A DNA stretch of 29,366 bases, taken from the IMG/VR virus record IMGVR_UViG_3300050821_006184, positions 1-29,366 of that record; one strand, written 5' to 3'. The DNA comes from a virus. The notes under the pieces were generated by a model that was not told where the DNA came from, searched no databases, and worked only from the letters and a program-made list of their open reading frames with translations. Position numbers and translations under genes: made by a program. Of this stretch, positions 6,904-15,531 are shown one piece after another (the stretch's first letter is position 1; each line of letters begins with the position of its first letter).

Positions 6904-7535
6904 GCTATCACGTTCCATTGTTCCGAGCCGTCCGGGCCAATCGTCAATTGCCGAATCAATGCGCCTGATTGAAACTGAATCTGCTTATTTGGCACCGGCC
7001 CGATTTGAACGAAAGTATTCAAAGCATTTTGCAGGGTCAAATAAACCACTCCGGGCCCTGCCGGTGTCGGATTGCCGGGCACGTCCAGCGAAGGATAGAC
7101 GATTTGATCGGGTTGCGAACTTTGGAAAAGGGTTGTGCGATTTGTTCCGCCCGCTTGGAACATATCGAAGCAGATGTAAAATTGCAGACTCGCCGAGGTT
7201 CCCAAAGCTGCCAATACTCCCGCCGCACTCATGTTTAAAACGCCGGTAAAAAATGTGTTCGTCGGGTCGGGATTCATTGCGAGTGAAGTAAAGGAAGCTG
7301 GAGGTGCAGCCGCATTCGGAGCGCTCGCGCAACACACTAAATCCATTGACCAGCCCGCGAGCGATATGGCCTGCACGTATGCCGATGGATTTTGCGGGTT
7401 CGGAATTACCGGATAAACATTTATCGTCGGATTATCGAGGTAATAGAACGGCGGGATGGAAGTCGGCGAACCTTGATAGGAAACGAGCGTTTTTGTCGCC
7501 ACATTGAAATACAGATTTAGCGGGAGCAATGCCAT
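6900..7535 (-). CDS. Minor tail/baseplate candidate, 211 aa
   Basis: The protein begins MALLPLNLYFNVATKTLVSYQGS and is hydrophobic/Pro/Ala-rich with no signal peptide. It ends QFQSGALIRQLTIGPDGSEQWNVIA. The opening resembles the beta-rich N-terminus of baseplate upper or fibre-anchoring proteins. It is coupled by ATGA to the first signal-peptide fibre gene, so it may be that fibre's adaptor. No firm family is recognised. Confidence 0.6.
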   Translation of the reverse strand: MALLPLNLYFNVATKTLVSYQGSPTSIPPFYYLDNPTINVYPVIPNPQNPSAYVQAISLAGWSMDLVCCASAPNAAAPPASFTSLAMNPDPTNTFFTGVLNMSAAGVLAALGTSASLQFYICFDMFQAGGTNRTTLFQSSQPDQIVYPSLDVPGNPTPAGPGVVYLTLQNALNTFVQIGPVPNKQIQFQSGALIRQLTIGPDGSEQWNVIA

Positions 7536-7558
7536 TTGCGAAAAATGCGGTCAGTCAA

Positions 7559-8341
7559 TCAGGCGTGAAGAAAGGTAAATTGCGCTGAGATGTTGGCCTG
7601 CATTCCGTTGCTGGTTTTGGTCGGGCCGGGCAGACTAAATCCAATCGACATAACCATAAATGCGCCTCCAGCCGGAATAACGATGTTTGGCCCAGCTCCG
7701 CCAAGAATCTGATCGCCTCCGGTTATTGGCACTGACCAACCCTCGCTTCCAAATGTCGCCACATCTTGCAGGCCAACTTGAATTGACCCATTGGCAATCA
7801 CTGGTGTATCGCCTTGGCTAAAACCAACGACCGAATATCCGTAAGCCGATGACCATGTGCCCGGCTTCATAAAATAAAGGCTGCGCACGGAAAATCCAGA
7901 ACCGCGCGTGCAGCCAAATATCGACGCGCCGCCGCCAGGTCCAGCAATTAACATGCTTCCGGATGGATAATTATCCTGCAAATAGGAAAGCGTTGCTGCC
8001 CCGGAAATAAGATAGTCTCCCGTAAACCATGAACCGCCCGATACTTCTCCAGCCGTCGGATTTTGCGAACTGTAAGCAATGGGATTTATTACATTCATCG
8101 TCCCGCTATTCCCACCGAAAAGGCAGGACGCATTGATTGTCGGGTCGGCTGGATAACCAAAAACGCTCACGCCTAGAATTTGAAGTGAGGTCGCCTCAGC
8201 TTTGGTTGGGAATGAAGTTCCAGAACATTCGATATTGACCGTGTTACCAGCCAAGGTCGGCAGCATGTCCAAATCCTGCGCCGGACTTTGCTGGAAATCC
8301 TGTTCAGGCGATTGCAACGGATCGTTTGAATCTATAATCAT
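7559..8341 (-). CDS. Hypothetical tail protein, 260 aa
   Basis: The N-terminal 30 residues are acidic and Gln/Pro-rich (SPEQDFQQSPAQDLDMLP), probably flexible. The rest is a Gly/Ser-rich beta protein (GGNSGTMNVINPIAYSSQNP; AGPGGGASIFGCTRGSGF) ending MQANISAQFTFLHA. It has no signal peptide. It lies between the tail tip genes and the fibres, with an ATGA overlap to the upstream 204-aa gene. A role as a minor tail or tip protein is inferred from position only. Confidence 0.6.
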   Translation of the reverse strand: MIIDSNDPLQSPEQDFQQSPAQDLDMLPTLAGNTVNIECSGTSFPTKAEATSLQILGVSVFGYPADPTINASCLFGGNSGTMNVINPIAYSSQNPTAGEVSGGSWFTGDYLISGAATLSYLQDNYPSGSMLIAGPGGGASIFGCTRGSGFSVRSLYFMKPGTWSSAYGYSVVGFSQGDTPVIANGSIQVGLQDVATFGSEGWSVPITGGDQILGGAGPNIVIPAGGAFMVMSIGFSLPGPTKTSNGMQANISAQFTFLHA

Positions 8342-8952
8342 GGCGCACTCTGGTCAATCTTCCTCGCCCACTGCCGCGGAGGACCTTCTTCGAGATACGT
8401 TACGAGCGTTCCTACTGTGACGCCGCCATCCGCAGCAATCGTCTTGATGTTCACCGCCGCCGCCAGGGCCATCGGCATTTGAGAATATGAGATTTGGTCA
8501 ACCGGATTGGTGCAATAAACTTTCGTCACGCGCTGATATTCGGAGATGCCAGCACCGGATTTTGTCCGTGCCTGATATTTTAAAGCCACCGCCGATGGGT
8601 AGGTAAAATTCCAAATTGTGCCATCAAGCGTGGTTTCCGATTGGATGCTATTTCGCAAATGATACATCTTCGCCGCTCGTATCGTTGCTCCGGAAACCAA
8701 ATCTTTCAGGACGATGTAATTGTCATACACCGACAACAACGTTCCGACGAGCGTCGGCGATGATGGTGTGGAAACTTGCGGCGCACTCTTTTCCCGTTTC
8801 ACATTCGCGTAAATGCCGTCATGCCGATAATCGAAAGTCACCGTCGAACTGTCGCGCAACCGCCATTTTCCGTTACGCAACTTTTCGTGTGCCCATTGAT
8901 CGAAGACTGCTTCCTCATCATAACCGGTAGGTTTTAGCGGGTCGCTGTTCAT
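8338..8952 (-). CDS. Hypothetical minor tail protein, 204 aa
   Basis: The N-terminus is polar (MNSDPLKPTGYDEEAVFDQW) and the centre is beta-rich (LVGTLLSVYDNYIVLKDLVSGATIRAAKMY). The gene overlaps both neighbours by 4 bp, placing it firmly in the tail operon. Position after the tape measure and the 304-aa protein is where distal tail and hub-associated proteins are encoded in siphophages. No specific family is recognised. Confidence 0.6.
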   Translation of the reverse strand: MNSDPLKPTGYDEEAVFDQWAHEKLRNGKWRLRDSSTVTFDYRHDGIYANVKREKSAPQVSTPSSPTLVGTLLSVYDNYIVLKDLVSGATIRAAKMYHLRNSIQSETTLDGTIWNFTYPSAVALKYQARTKSGAGISEYQRVTKVYCTNPVDQISYSQMPMALAAAVNIKTIAADGGVTVGTLVTYLEEGPPRQWARKIDQSAP

Positions 8953-9863
8953 CGCTGTAAATAATCATCCGAGTTCCACCAGCCATACACATACTTCTGT
9001 GTGATGTTCAATCGGTTGTTTGCGGCATAACCCATATCCTGACGGCCCTTTTTCCAACCCCAAACATAATTGCCGAAAGTTATGGGGGTTGAGATGCTGC
9101 CAAGATAATTGATTTTGAAATAAAGGTATGAATTACCATTGACCGGCGTTGTCCAAATCTGGCCGTTGGTTATTTCGGAAAGCATCTCACCCGTGGTATA
9201 AATGTATCCGATGTATTCGTTCAAGGCGTCAGCCGCACCGCCAGCAATTCCGGTCCATCGATTCGGGATGTTGCAGGTGTGTTTCAGGACATAACCCGCG
9301 CCGACGTTGTCCCACTCGAATTCCGTGTTGCCGAGTTGGTAGCGAACGTAAGCGCGTTCCACGATGCCGCCAGAGAGCGGGGAAAGATCAACGTCATTGG
9401 AGCTTGCGGGCGCGTCAAAAGCTCCGTTAGGCGGCGTTGCAGCCGGATTATGGGCAGGCGTATTGCTGTTTAGATAGGCTAGGATTTGACCCATCTGATT
9501 TTCGGAAATCAAACCGGACAGGACACCCCAAACGGGATTGCTAAACAGATCCAATCGCGGTGAATCTCCTTCCAGTTCCCAAGTGTCAATCGGATTGTTC
9601 TGCGTCGCATCATCCGCCGTGATTTTCATCCGCCCGTTTTCAGTTTCAAACGAGACGGCGACGCCGTTCGCGTAAAACTGATTATACATCTGCACCATCG
9701 TATCGAACGAGATGCCGAGGATTTCTGTAAGAATCGTCGTGCCGCGTTGCGGGTCGCTCTTGACGGTTTGCTTTGAAATAATAGGCAGCGTCGTGCCGCG
9801 ATAAGCAGGCTTCGTAAAAAGCGGCAGGACATTATATCCGTTATTGTTGGTGGCGATTGGCAT
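8949..9863 (-). CDS. Distal tail/minor tail candidate, 304 aa
   Basis: The protein (MPIATNNNGYNVLPLFTKPAYRG...) has aromatic- and Asn-rich beta segments such as RAYVRYQLGNTEFEWDNVGAGYVL and a Trp/Tyr-rich end (YVYGWWNSDDYLQR). It is the first gene after the tape measure, where siphophages usually encode the distal tail protein. Its ATG overlaps the tape-measure stop by one base (TAATG). The role is positional; I see no diagnostic motif. Confidence 0.6.
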   Translation of the reverse strand: MPIATNNNGYNVLPLFTKPAYRGTTLPIISKQTVKSDPQRGTTILTEILGISFDTMVQMYNQFYANGVAVSFETENGRMKITADDATQNNPIDTWELEGDSPRLDLFSNPVWGVLSGLISENQMGQILAYLNSNTPAHNPAATPPNGAFDAPASSNDVDLSPLSGGIVERAYVRYQLGNTEFEWDNVGAGYVLKHTCNIPNRWTGIAGGAADALNEYIGYIYTTGEMLSEITNGQIWTTPVNGNSYLYFKINYLGSISTPITFGNYVWGWKKGRQDMGYAANNRLNITQKYVYGWWNSDDYLQR

Positions 9864-11419
9864 TAGTGTTTCACGGCTCCTGGACGCGGGGTTTTTAGAA
9901 CGGCGTGAATGCCTTTAAGTTCATGCAAGCTGGCGCGTTGAACATCGAGCATTCCAAAAACCGGCAAGCCGCCGATTTGCTGCAAGCTGTTTACTTTGCC
10001 ATGCTCGACTTTCATGCGCTCGTTGGCCAACTGCGCTTGCGCGAGTTCCGCCTCATCTTTGTTTTGTTGCGCGAATTTCTTTTGCAGATCGGGGATCGAC
10101 ATTCCGATGTCCGCCGCTTTCGCGCTGGCTTTGGCCGCTCCTGATTCGGCGTCCTCCTGCAGCTTGCGCTTGCGTTTGTTTTCCTCAACGATGTCCTGAC
10201 GGTCATGATATTGCTGAATGCGGCGTTGCGCTTCCTCGTCGGTCATGTCTTCCGCCGACTTCACCGCTGCGCGGCGTTCATCCTCGCCAATGCCGGTTCC
10301 AAATGCCCAGCCGCCGTATTGAATCGCCGCCTCTTTTTTTATCGCATCCCATTTCCCGCCGCCTTTGTCCAAGTGCATTTCGGCGGCGAGCGCGTTCGAT
10401 TGCAGGTCTTTCAGGTTGCGTTCATCTTCTGCGGCCGTAGTTGTCGGTTTTACCCGCATGGCTTCGGCAAGTTTATTCCTGGCTTCCAATTCCAAACTCA
10501 CTTTTTCATTATTGAGATTGCCCAATTCCGCCGCTCGTTCCTGCTGATTAATCGCCAGAATCTTCGCCTCTTTTGCGGCGGGATTACGTTCAAGCTCCGC
10601 GATTTTCCGCAGATGGTCGTAATGCTCTTTGGTGACGTCGGACACCCGTTTTGCGCGAGCTTCCGCCGAACCGTATTCCTCGACGGTTTTGCGCACGGCA
10701 TCCGTGATTTTTTGCTGCGCGTTCGCGGCGTCGGAAGTGTGACGGAGCAACTTGGGAATATAATCGTCTTTCAATCCGGGCAAATCCAGACCTTGTTTCA
10801 AAACGTTTTTCAAACCCCAAATGGATTCATAAGCGGTGAGTGCGGCGATGGCGATAACCGCAAGGGCGCTGCCGATCAAACCGAGGGCGCCCGCACCGGC
10901 GGCTCCCTCAACTTCGGAAGCAGCGGCGGCTTCCATGCTGGCCATTGCTTTGGCTTGAGTTGCTTTCGCATGTTGAATGGCTGCTGCTGCTGCTTCCTCA
11001 TCGGCAATGGCAACCTGCATGGCCGCTTCCGCGTCCATTTCTTCGGCTTCAAACGCCGCCAGCGATGCCCCTGCTTTGCGCGTGGCTGCGATCGCAGCGA
11101 GTCCCGCTTTCTGCGCTTGCAATTCCCAAGCGTCGGCCAAAATCCGCGCGGCGTTCGCCTGATTTCCGGTTAGTTTGGATAGCAGTCCAAGCCGGTCTAA
11201 AAGAATGGCGAATGAACCCGGAACGCGGTTCCAATTCCCTCGCGATATTTCCCGCAATAAAACCAAAGTCTCGCGAATTGCTCCGGAGCGAACATTTCCG
11301 CCGCCTTCAAGCCCCTGACGGATGTTGAGTCCAGTCTGATTGGCCATCCGTTGCACGGCGGCGAGTTCCCTTTTCATCGGGTCGGCGTTCGCGGAAATGA
11401 TCGCCCACAAAGCTGGCAT
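9863..11419 (-). CDS. Tape measure protein, 518 aa
   Basis: Ala/Glu/Lys/Arg-rich long helices cover most of the protein (e.g. KQNKDEAELAQAQLANERMKVEH). One hydrophobic stretch (about residues 172-192, GAGALGLIGSALAVIAIAAL) is typical of tape measures. The segment NWNRVPGSFAILLDRLGLL near the N-terminus also recalls this family. The protein sets tail length and plugs the tail tube; at roughly 1.5 angstrom per residue it would suit a tail of about 75-80 nm. At 518 aa it is on the short side (lambda gpH is 853 aa). It follows the chaperone candidate with a 1-bp gap, the canonical order. Confidence 0.85.
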   Translation of the reverse strand: MPALWAIISANADPMKRELAAVQRMANQTGLNIRQGLEGGGNVRSGAIRETLVLLREISRGNWNRVPGSFAILLDRLGLLSKLTGNQANAARILADAWELQAQKAGLAAIAATRKAGASLAAFEAEEMDAEAAMQVAIADEEAAAAAIQHAKATQAKAMASMEAAAASEVEGAAGAGALGLIGSALAVIAIAALTAYESIWGLKNVLKQGLDLPGLKDDYIPKLLRHTSDAANAQQKITDAVRKTVEEYGSAEARAKRVSDVTKEHYDHLRKIAELERNPAAKEAKILAINQQERAAELGNLNNEKVSLELEARNKLAEAMRVKPTTTAAEDERNLKDLQSNALAAEMHLDKGGGKWDAIKKEAAIQYGGWAFGTGIGEDERRAAVKSAEDMTDEEAQRRIQQYHDRQDIVEENKRKRKLQEDAESGAAKASAKAADIGMSIPDLQKKFAQQNKDEAELAQAQLANERMKVEHGKVNSLQQIGGLPVFGMLDVQRASLHELKGIHAVLKTPRPGAVKH

Positions 11420-11420
11420 G

Positions 11421-12044
11421 TTATTTTTCCGCCTTTCTTTCTTCGGCGATTTCTTTCATTGCCTGCGCCATTTCCTCGCGCACTTGGCGTTCGCGGTCGT
11501 TCTGGATTTTTATGCGCCCTTCTTTTTCCAGTTCGACAAAATACATTTGCAAAGCGAGTCCGTAGGGCATCTCATAAACAGTTTCGTAACCGAGCTTCTC
11601 GCATTTGTCGGCCATGAAGCAAAGCAATGCGGGCATCAAATCGCCGCCGAGCATTCTCCCTTTTTCCAAACCGCCATTGGCAATCGCATCTTCTTCCGGC
11701 GTTGGCATCGGCGGAGACGCGCTTCCTTCCTTCCGGTATTGGCGGAACGGTTCAACCGCCGCTAAAAACTCATCCCGCGAAAGTAGAAAGTTCCATGTGC
11801 GCAACCAATGCTGACGCCGGGCGTATTGTGCGTAAGGGCGCGAGCAAATGAGAACCGCCCGCATGATGGCGGAAATCCGATCGTTAAGGGGGAGAGCATC
11901 GAATTCAGCCGAGGAAAGAACCGCCAGCGCATTCCGTTCCGAGCGTAAAAGGATTTCGTGCCCGATGGAATATTTTTCCATCGGCAAGCGCAAAATCCTG
12001 ATTTGCTTTGGATGGGCTGCATCCACGAAAAGGAACTGATTCAT
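11421..12044 (-). CDS. Tail assembly chaperone candidate, 207 aa
   Basis: This soluble helical protein (MNQFLFVDAAHPKQIRILRLPMEKYSIG...) ends in a highly charged helix (REEMAQAMKEIAEERKAEK). It sits between the tube candidate and the tape measure, the fixed place of the gpG/gpGT-type chaperones that coat the tape measure. The N-terminal text LPMEKYSIGHEILL is the kind of short beta/helix start seen in such chaperones. I see no frameshift partner: one frame holds everything and the tape measure begins right after the stop. Confidence 0.6.
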   Translation of the reverse strand: MNQFLFVDAAHPKQIRILRLPMEKYSIGHEILLRSERNALAVLSSAEFDALPLNDRISAIMRAVLICSRPYAQYARRQHWLRTWNFLLSRDEFLAAVEPFRQYRKEGSASPPMPTPEEDAIANGGLEKGRMLGGDLMPALLCFMADKCEKLGYETVYEMPYGLALQMYFVELEKEGRIKIQNDRERQVREEMAQAMKEIAEERKAEK

Positions 12045-12047
12045 TCA

Positions 12048-12506
12048 TCACGAGGGCGTTGTGGTCATCAAAGTGTTTTGCGTCGAGTCGGCCCAGGCGC
12101 GGAGTTTGTAGGTGCCGTCCGCAACTTTCGTATTCTCTTGGTCCAGCTTCGTTCCGGAAATATTCTGCCAGGTGCCATTCAACGCCGCCATTTTAAAACC
12201 GGAAAGTATGATGTTCTGGTAGGGGGAAAGCATCGGCTGACCGAAATTAGAGAGGACTCCCGCGCCGGTGGACATTGGGACAGCGGCGTCTGCATTGGAA
12301 TCCGCCACAAATTTCAAACCGATGTCGCCGACAATTTTTTCATCGCGCCCGATTGCGGCCATGGTGAATCCATTGACATCCTTCAACAATTCCTCATCCC
12401 ACTCTTGCGTGAAATCCAGCTTTTGCTGAATCGGCCAGACAAAAACATTGACCGTTCCGGTGACTCCGGCCACGACTCCTTTACCGCGTTGAACGATGGT
12501 TGCCAT
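12048..12506 (-). CDS. Major tail tube protein candidate, 152 aa
   Basis: The protein (MATIVQRGKGVVAGVTGTVNVFVWPIQQKLDFTQEWDEELL...) is beta-rich, has no signal peptide and ends in a Thr-rich tail. Length is within the range of short siphophage tube subunits. Gene order (tube, chaperone, tape measure) supports the call. The segment LDFTQEWDEELLKDVNGFTMAAIGRDEK may be the loop that contacts neighbouring subunits. No diagnostic motif is visible, so this rests on size and context. Confidence 0.55.
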   Translation of the reverse strand: MATIVQRGKGVVAGVTGTVNVFVWPIQQKLDFTQEWDEELLKDVNGFTMAAIGRDEKIVGDIGLKFVADSNADAAVPMSTGAGVLSNFGQPMLSPYQNIILSGFKMAALNGTWQNISGTKLDQENTKVADGTYKLRAWADSTQNTLMTTTPS

Positions 12507-12508
12507 AA

Positions 12509-12697
12509 TCAGGTCGATTCAGTCTGGTATTGTTTCCAATCGCGGCCCGCGAGCGGCGGATAAGCTTTCAGAACTTCGGCGATTCTCTTTTGATCGCCAG
12601 AACGACACGCTTCGGTGTATGCCTTGTGCGCCGCATTTTCTTCCGCTTTGTCGAAATATTCCGGCAAACCTTGTTTGCTTATCATGCGTTCAGCCAT
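12509..12697 (-). CDS. Small hypothetical protein, 62 aa
   Basis: I chose the ATG at 12697 (MAERMISKQGLPEYFDKAEENAAHKAY...), 4 bp after the stop of the upstream signal-peptide gene; an upstream extension to 12778 would run inside that gene. The protein is charged and helical (EENAAHKAYTEACRSGDQKRIAEVLKAYP) and recalls a short ankyrin- or TPR-like helical pair. It lies just before the tube candidate. The function is unknown. Confidence 0.6.
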   Translation of the reverse strand: MAERMISKQGLPEYFDKAEENAAHKAYTEACRSGDQKRIAEVLKAYPPLAGRDWKQYQTEST

Positions 12698-12701
12698 AAA
12701 A

Positions 12702-13157
12702 TTATTTGAAACGGTTGATGGTCGCCTGGACGTTGGTGCTTCCGTTGTTGGTAATCGCAATTCCGTAAGTGATACCAAAGGTCAAATTGGTCGGTAGCGT
12801 GTAAACGTAATCTGGATTGCCGGAATTGTTGGTCGTGATCGGATTGTAAGTCAAATTCGTTGCGGCCACGGTCTGATTTGTGCCCCAGGTTTGAATCAGT
12901 TGGCAAACGAATACGCCATTGAGGGTGAGCCAAGCGGTTCCGTTCCATTGATTCGTCGCCGAGAGATTGAGATTTGCAATCGTAGAGCCGGTCGCATTTA
13001 CCGAGAGAGTTCCGGCGACAGAGGGCGAAGCGTTCGTTGCAGGAATGTAGGTGATGGCATTCGTTGGAAGAATCTGGCCTCCGGTCAAAACCTGCCCGCT
13101 GGCGACAGTGCTGCAAAAGCAAATGGCCAGAGCGGCAATTCCAAGCAATTTTTTCAT
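12702..13157 (-). CDS. Secreted Thr/Asn-rich protein inside tail module, 151 aa
   Basis: The start at 13157 gives MKKLLGIAALAICFCSTVASG|QV, a clean signal peptide with a VASG|Q site. An upstream extension to 13187 would add ten polar residues before the signal and is less likely. The mature part is beta-rich (LPTNAITYIPATNASPSVAG; NQTVAATNLTYNPITTNNSG) and ends TNVQATINRFK. It is embedded between tail genes yet appears exported. It may be a virion decoration, an envelope protein expressed with the tail genes, or acquired host DNA. Confidence 0.68.
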   Translation of the reverse strand: MKKLLGIAALAICFCSTVASGQVLTGGQILPTNAITYIPATNASPSVAGTLSVNATGSTIANLNLSATNQWNGTAWLTLNGVFVCQLIQTWGTNQTVAATNLTYNPITTNNSGNPDYVYTLPTNLTFGITYGIAITNNGSTNVQATINRFK

Positions 13158-13183
13158 CTGAAAACTTTGGTTAGTCAACCGTT

Positions 13184-13501
13184 TCAAAACATCGGGCTTA
13201 TCGTGAGCGAAAGCGTGAACTTCCCATTTACGAATTGAGGGTGCGCATTAATCTGCATTGCCACAGAGTTCAATCCGCAAATCGCCATCTCGGTGAGGAT
13301 AGCATTTTTCCAATGGTCGGGAATGCTCGTGTCGTTCTGGATTTCCTGCGCGAGTGACTCCTTCAAACCTTTATGCGCTTTGTGGGTAGAATCAATCCGC
13401 CAGCCTTTGGGAGATTCGGGTTTTGCTTCGGGCTTAGGTTCCTCTACGGTTGACGCCGGAACTTGCGGAGCCAGGGGAATGTCTTTTTGTTCATCGCTCA
13501 T
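13184..13501 (-). CDS. Hypothetical protein, 105 aa
   Basis: The first third is Pro/Glu/Lys-rich and disordered (PLAPQVPASTVEEPKPEAKPESPK). The rest is a compact domain (DHWKNAILTEMAICGLNSVAMQINAHPQFV) ending in the beta strand KFTLSLTISPMF. It is separated by 3 bp from the 65-aa gene upstream. I do not recognise it. Position between tail completion and tube genes suggests a tail assembly factor. Confidence 0.58.
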   Translation of the reverse strand: MSDEQKDIPLAPQVPASTVEEPKPEAKPESPKGWRIDSTHKAHKGLKESLAQEIQNDTSIPDHWKNAILTEMAICGLNSVAMQINAHPQFVNGKFTLSLTISPMF

Positions 13502-13504
13502 AAA

Positions 13505-13702
13505 TCAATCCGTTAATGTCATCACAGCCTTGAGAAGCGTTGTGTTTTTTATCCGCACTTCTTTCCCGTCGATTTTGACGGTAATAAAATTGCCGTAAGG
13601 TCCCGCCTCCATTTCAAGGAATTGCGGCTCGCCTTCCTTGGCAATACTGCTCAATTTTATTGTGTGCGGTTTGAAGCGCAATGAGTTCATTATCGTTGCC
13701 AT
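13505..13702 (-). CDS. Small hypothetical tail-module protein, 65 aa
   Basis: The protein (MATIMNSLRFKPHTIKLSSI...) reads as a small beta domain: EPQFLEMEAGPYGNFITVKIDGKEVRIKN. It starts 3 bp after the 190-aa gene and ends 3 bp before the 105-aa gene, so it is clearly in the operon. No family is recognised. Confidence 0.58.
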   Translation of the reverse strand: MATIMNSLRFKPHTIKLSSIAKEGEPQFLEMEAGPYGNFITVKIDGKEVRIKNTTLLKAVMTLTD

Positions 13703-13705
13703 AAA

Positions 13706-14278
13706 TCACGAAACGTTTGATGGACACGCGAGCAACTCATAAGTCAGAATCTCGCACCACGAACAGCCTTCTTCATCGGCCTCAATCGTGCCGTCGCCTT
13801 CCAGTCCTTCTTTTAAAACCAACGCGGTAAAATCCACCATATCGGCATTGTCGAGAGCGGATTGTGCGGCGACGGGATTTGCTCCATTGGTGGGATCGAC
13901 GGCGAGCGCGCGGCCATATTGATTTATCAAATCGCACGTCGCCTGCAAATCCTGTCCGTTATTTGAACTCTGCAACATGGCATCGCCAATCAGGGCAACC
14001 ATGTTATCGAATCCGACGCGGCCCTGTTGCGAAGCGGGGAACGCGGGGTCAATTGCCGCCGAACCTTTCACTTCAATCTGAATCTTCACCCAGCGATTGC
14101 CGGAATAGCTTGGGTCAGGGATTGAGGAAACGGAATGAATTGTTGCATTCGGATATGTTTTTGTCGCATTGACCGCGTAAGGAAGAATATTCGCGCCGCT
14201 GCCGCAATGTTCGCCAACCAGCATCGCTACGATTGCGCGGTCACATTTGCTGCGAAGATTGGAATAAGGAGATGCCAT
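13706..14278 (-). CDS. Tail terminator-position protein, 190 aa
   Basis: The N-terminus (MASPYSNLRSKCDRAIVAML) is helical, followed by a beta segment GNRWVKIQIEVKGSA. That is the helix-then-sheet arrangement of tail terminator/U-type proteins, and the gene sits directly after the gp10-like gene as in lambda/HK97 order. The C-terminus is Cys-rich (EEGCSWCEILTYELLACPSN), which is not typical. The role is inferred from order and general shape. Confidence 0.5.
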   Translation of the reverse strand: MASPYSNLRSKCDRAIVAMLVGEHCGSGANILPYAVNATKTYPNATIHSVSSIPDPSYSGNRWVKIQIEVKGSAAIDPAFPASQQGRVGFDNMVALIGDAMLQSSNNGQDLQATCDLINQYGRALAVDPTNGANPVAAQSALDNADMVDFTALVLKEGLEGDGTIEADEEGCSWCEILTYELLACPSNVS

Positions 14279-14295
14279 GCAAAAATATCAGGAAG

Positions 14296-15123
14296 TCAAG
14301 CCCACTCCTTATTAACCGGAGTCTCCAAATCTTCCTTGCCGGATTTGCGCAGGAAAAAATCCATCTCGCGCTGCCCTTGACGGTCCATTGCAATCTGCAA
14401 AGCGGGCGTCCCTTTTTCCATCAACGCGCGATTTTGTGACGGGTTTTTATTGTCCATGCCGACGTCGTTCTCAATCTGGCAAAAGGCTTTGGCATCTCCT
14501 TTCTTCGCGGGGATAACGGTTCCGAGCGCTTCAACATTTTGACCGCCGGAATCCACGTCGCTATTTTTTCGGTATCTGGCCGGCACGAGGCTCTTTAGCC
14601 GCTTCATACTCGCCAGCCAGCCCGCGCGTATAAAGCCGCTGGCGGCTCGGCGACGACCTTTGAGCATTGAATCTATCAGGCTGGCCATTGCGGCGCGTCC
14701 AGCCGCACGACCGCCCTTCCCAGTGGCATAAGGGGAGCGAGGCAGGTAATACCGAAATCCAGTGAGTTGATTGTATTTTGAATTGGAATTTGCCCTTGCT
14801 TGGGCGATGAGCACTGCGAGAGGAACGGTTGTTGTAACGCTGCCGCGCGTGTAATCGACAACCTTTCCCCCTTTCAAAATCCGTTTATTTTTTGACGGTT
14901 TTCCGCGCACTCCGATTTTCGGTTGCGTATCGATCAAAAATTCTCGGTTCACCCGTTCAGCAGTTGTCACCGGCGTATTTTGATAAGCTCCAAATGCAAC
15001 TTCCTTGGCCGTAAAATTGCAGGCGTCGGCAGGGGCGGTTTTGGAATATTCCCGCGCGAGTTCAAATCCGCGATTCAATTTCGTCGCGTCGATTTTTACG
15101 GTTGGCTGGACAAGGCTAGGCAT
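14296..15123 (-). CDS. Tail completion (HK97 gp10/lambda Z-like) candidate, 275 aa
   Basis: The protein begins MPSLVQPTVKIDATKLNRGFELAREYSK, then has a basic, Arg/Lys/Gly-rich centre (ATGKGGRAAGRAAMASLIDSMLKGRRRA). The N-terminal strand-helix start and basic loops recall gp10-type neck/tail-completion proteins, which pack around portal or tail DNA. At 275 aa it is larger than the usual 120-190. It overlaps the upstream connector candidate by 8 bp and precedes the terminator candidate. Order supports the call more than sequence does. Confidence 0.5.
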   Translation of the reverse strand: MPSLVQPTVKIDATKLNRGFELAREYSKTAPADACNFTAKEVAFGAYQNTPVTTAERVNREFLIDTQPKIGVRGKPSKNKRILKGGKVVDYTRGSVTTTVPLAVLIAQARANSNSKYNQLTGFRYYLPRSPYATGKGGRAAGRAAMASLIDSMLKGRRRAASGFIRAGWLASMKRLKSLVPARYRKNSDVDSGGQNVEALGTVIPAKKGDAKAFCQIENDVGMDNKNPSQNRALMEKGTPALQIAMDRQGQREMDFFLRKSGKEDLETPVNKEWA

Positions 15124-15469
15124 TTTGATTTAGCGCGTTCGCGGAACATTCGATCATCGTCGCTCCGCTTAAAATACGAAGTCCTTTGAATTTATATTTC
15201 CCATCGTTGTAGGTGAAAAAAGTATTTGCCAATGCCGCCGCAAGTTGCGTTGCATTTGTGATGGTAGGCGATAGCCATTGTGAAACCACAATCAGGAATT
15301 TCCCGTCATAAAAAAAAGAGAATCCGCCCGGTCTTAAAGGCGTGAAGTTTTCAACGGAGTTAGGCAAAATTGGATACTGCTTTTCATTCCATGTAATCAT
15401 TGGGCAGTTATCGCCCTGTTCATTCTGGTAGGCGATTACGTCGTTTGCCTGGATTGCGTAAGGATTCAT
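15116..15469 (-). CDS. Head-tail connector-position protein, 117 aa
   Basis: This small beta-rich protein (MNPYAIQANDVIAYQNEQGDNCPMITWNEKQYPILPN...) ends in a Cys/Asn-rich tail. It lies between the capsid-proximal genes and the gp10-like gene, where stopper/connector proteins are usually encoded. A GC-rich hairpin lies just upstream of its start. No family-defining motif is visible. Confidence 0.5.
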   Translation of the reverse strand: MNPYAIQANDVIAYQNEQGDNCPMITWNEKQYPILPNSVENFTPLRPGGFSFFYDGKFLIVVSQWLSPTITNATQLAAALANTFFTYNDGKYKFKGLRILSGATMIECSANALNQNA

Positions 15470-15479
15470 AAAATAAAAC

Positions 15480-15511
15480 CGCCGCTAAGGTCGGCGAGAA
15501 CCGTAGCGGCG
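15480..15511 (-). terminator. GC-rich hairpin with U-rich tract, possible leaky terminator
   Basis: In the 62-bp gap before the gene starting at 15469, CGCCGCTA (15480-15487) and TAGCGGCG (15504-15511) form an 8-bp perfect stem with a 16-nt loop. On the minus-strand RNA the stem is followed by GTTTTATTTT before the ATG. That is terminator-like and could lower expression downstream of the capsid genes, or it could shape translation of the next gene. Confidence 0.45.
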
Positions 15512-15531
15512 TGGCGAGCCAGCAACCTAAA

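Noticed and set aside
10205-11173. A 322-codon open frame on the plus strand, antisense to the tape measure gene
   Set aside because: It is Phe/Arg/Cys-rich without plausible domains and lies wholly opposite a well-supported helical gene; it follows from the codon usage of the tape measure.
11421-12044. Programmed frameshift in the tail chaperone gene
   Set aside because: No slippery heptamer with an overlapping second frame was seen; the tape measure starts directly after the stop.
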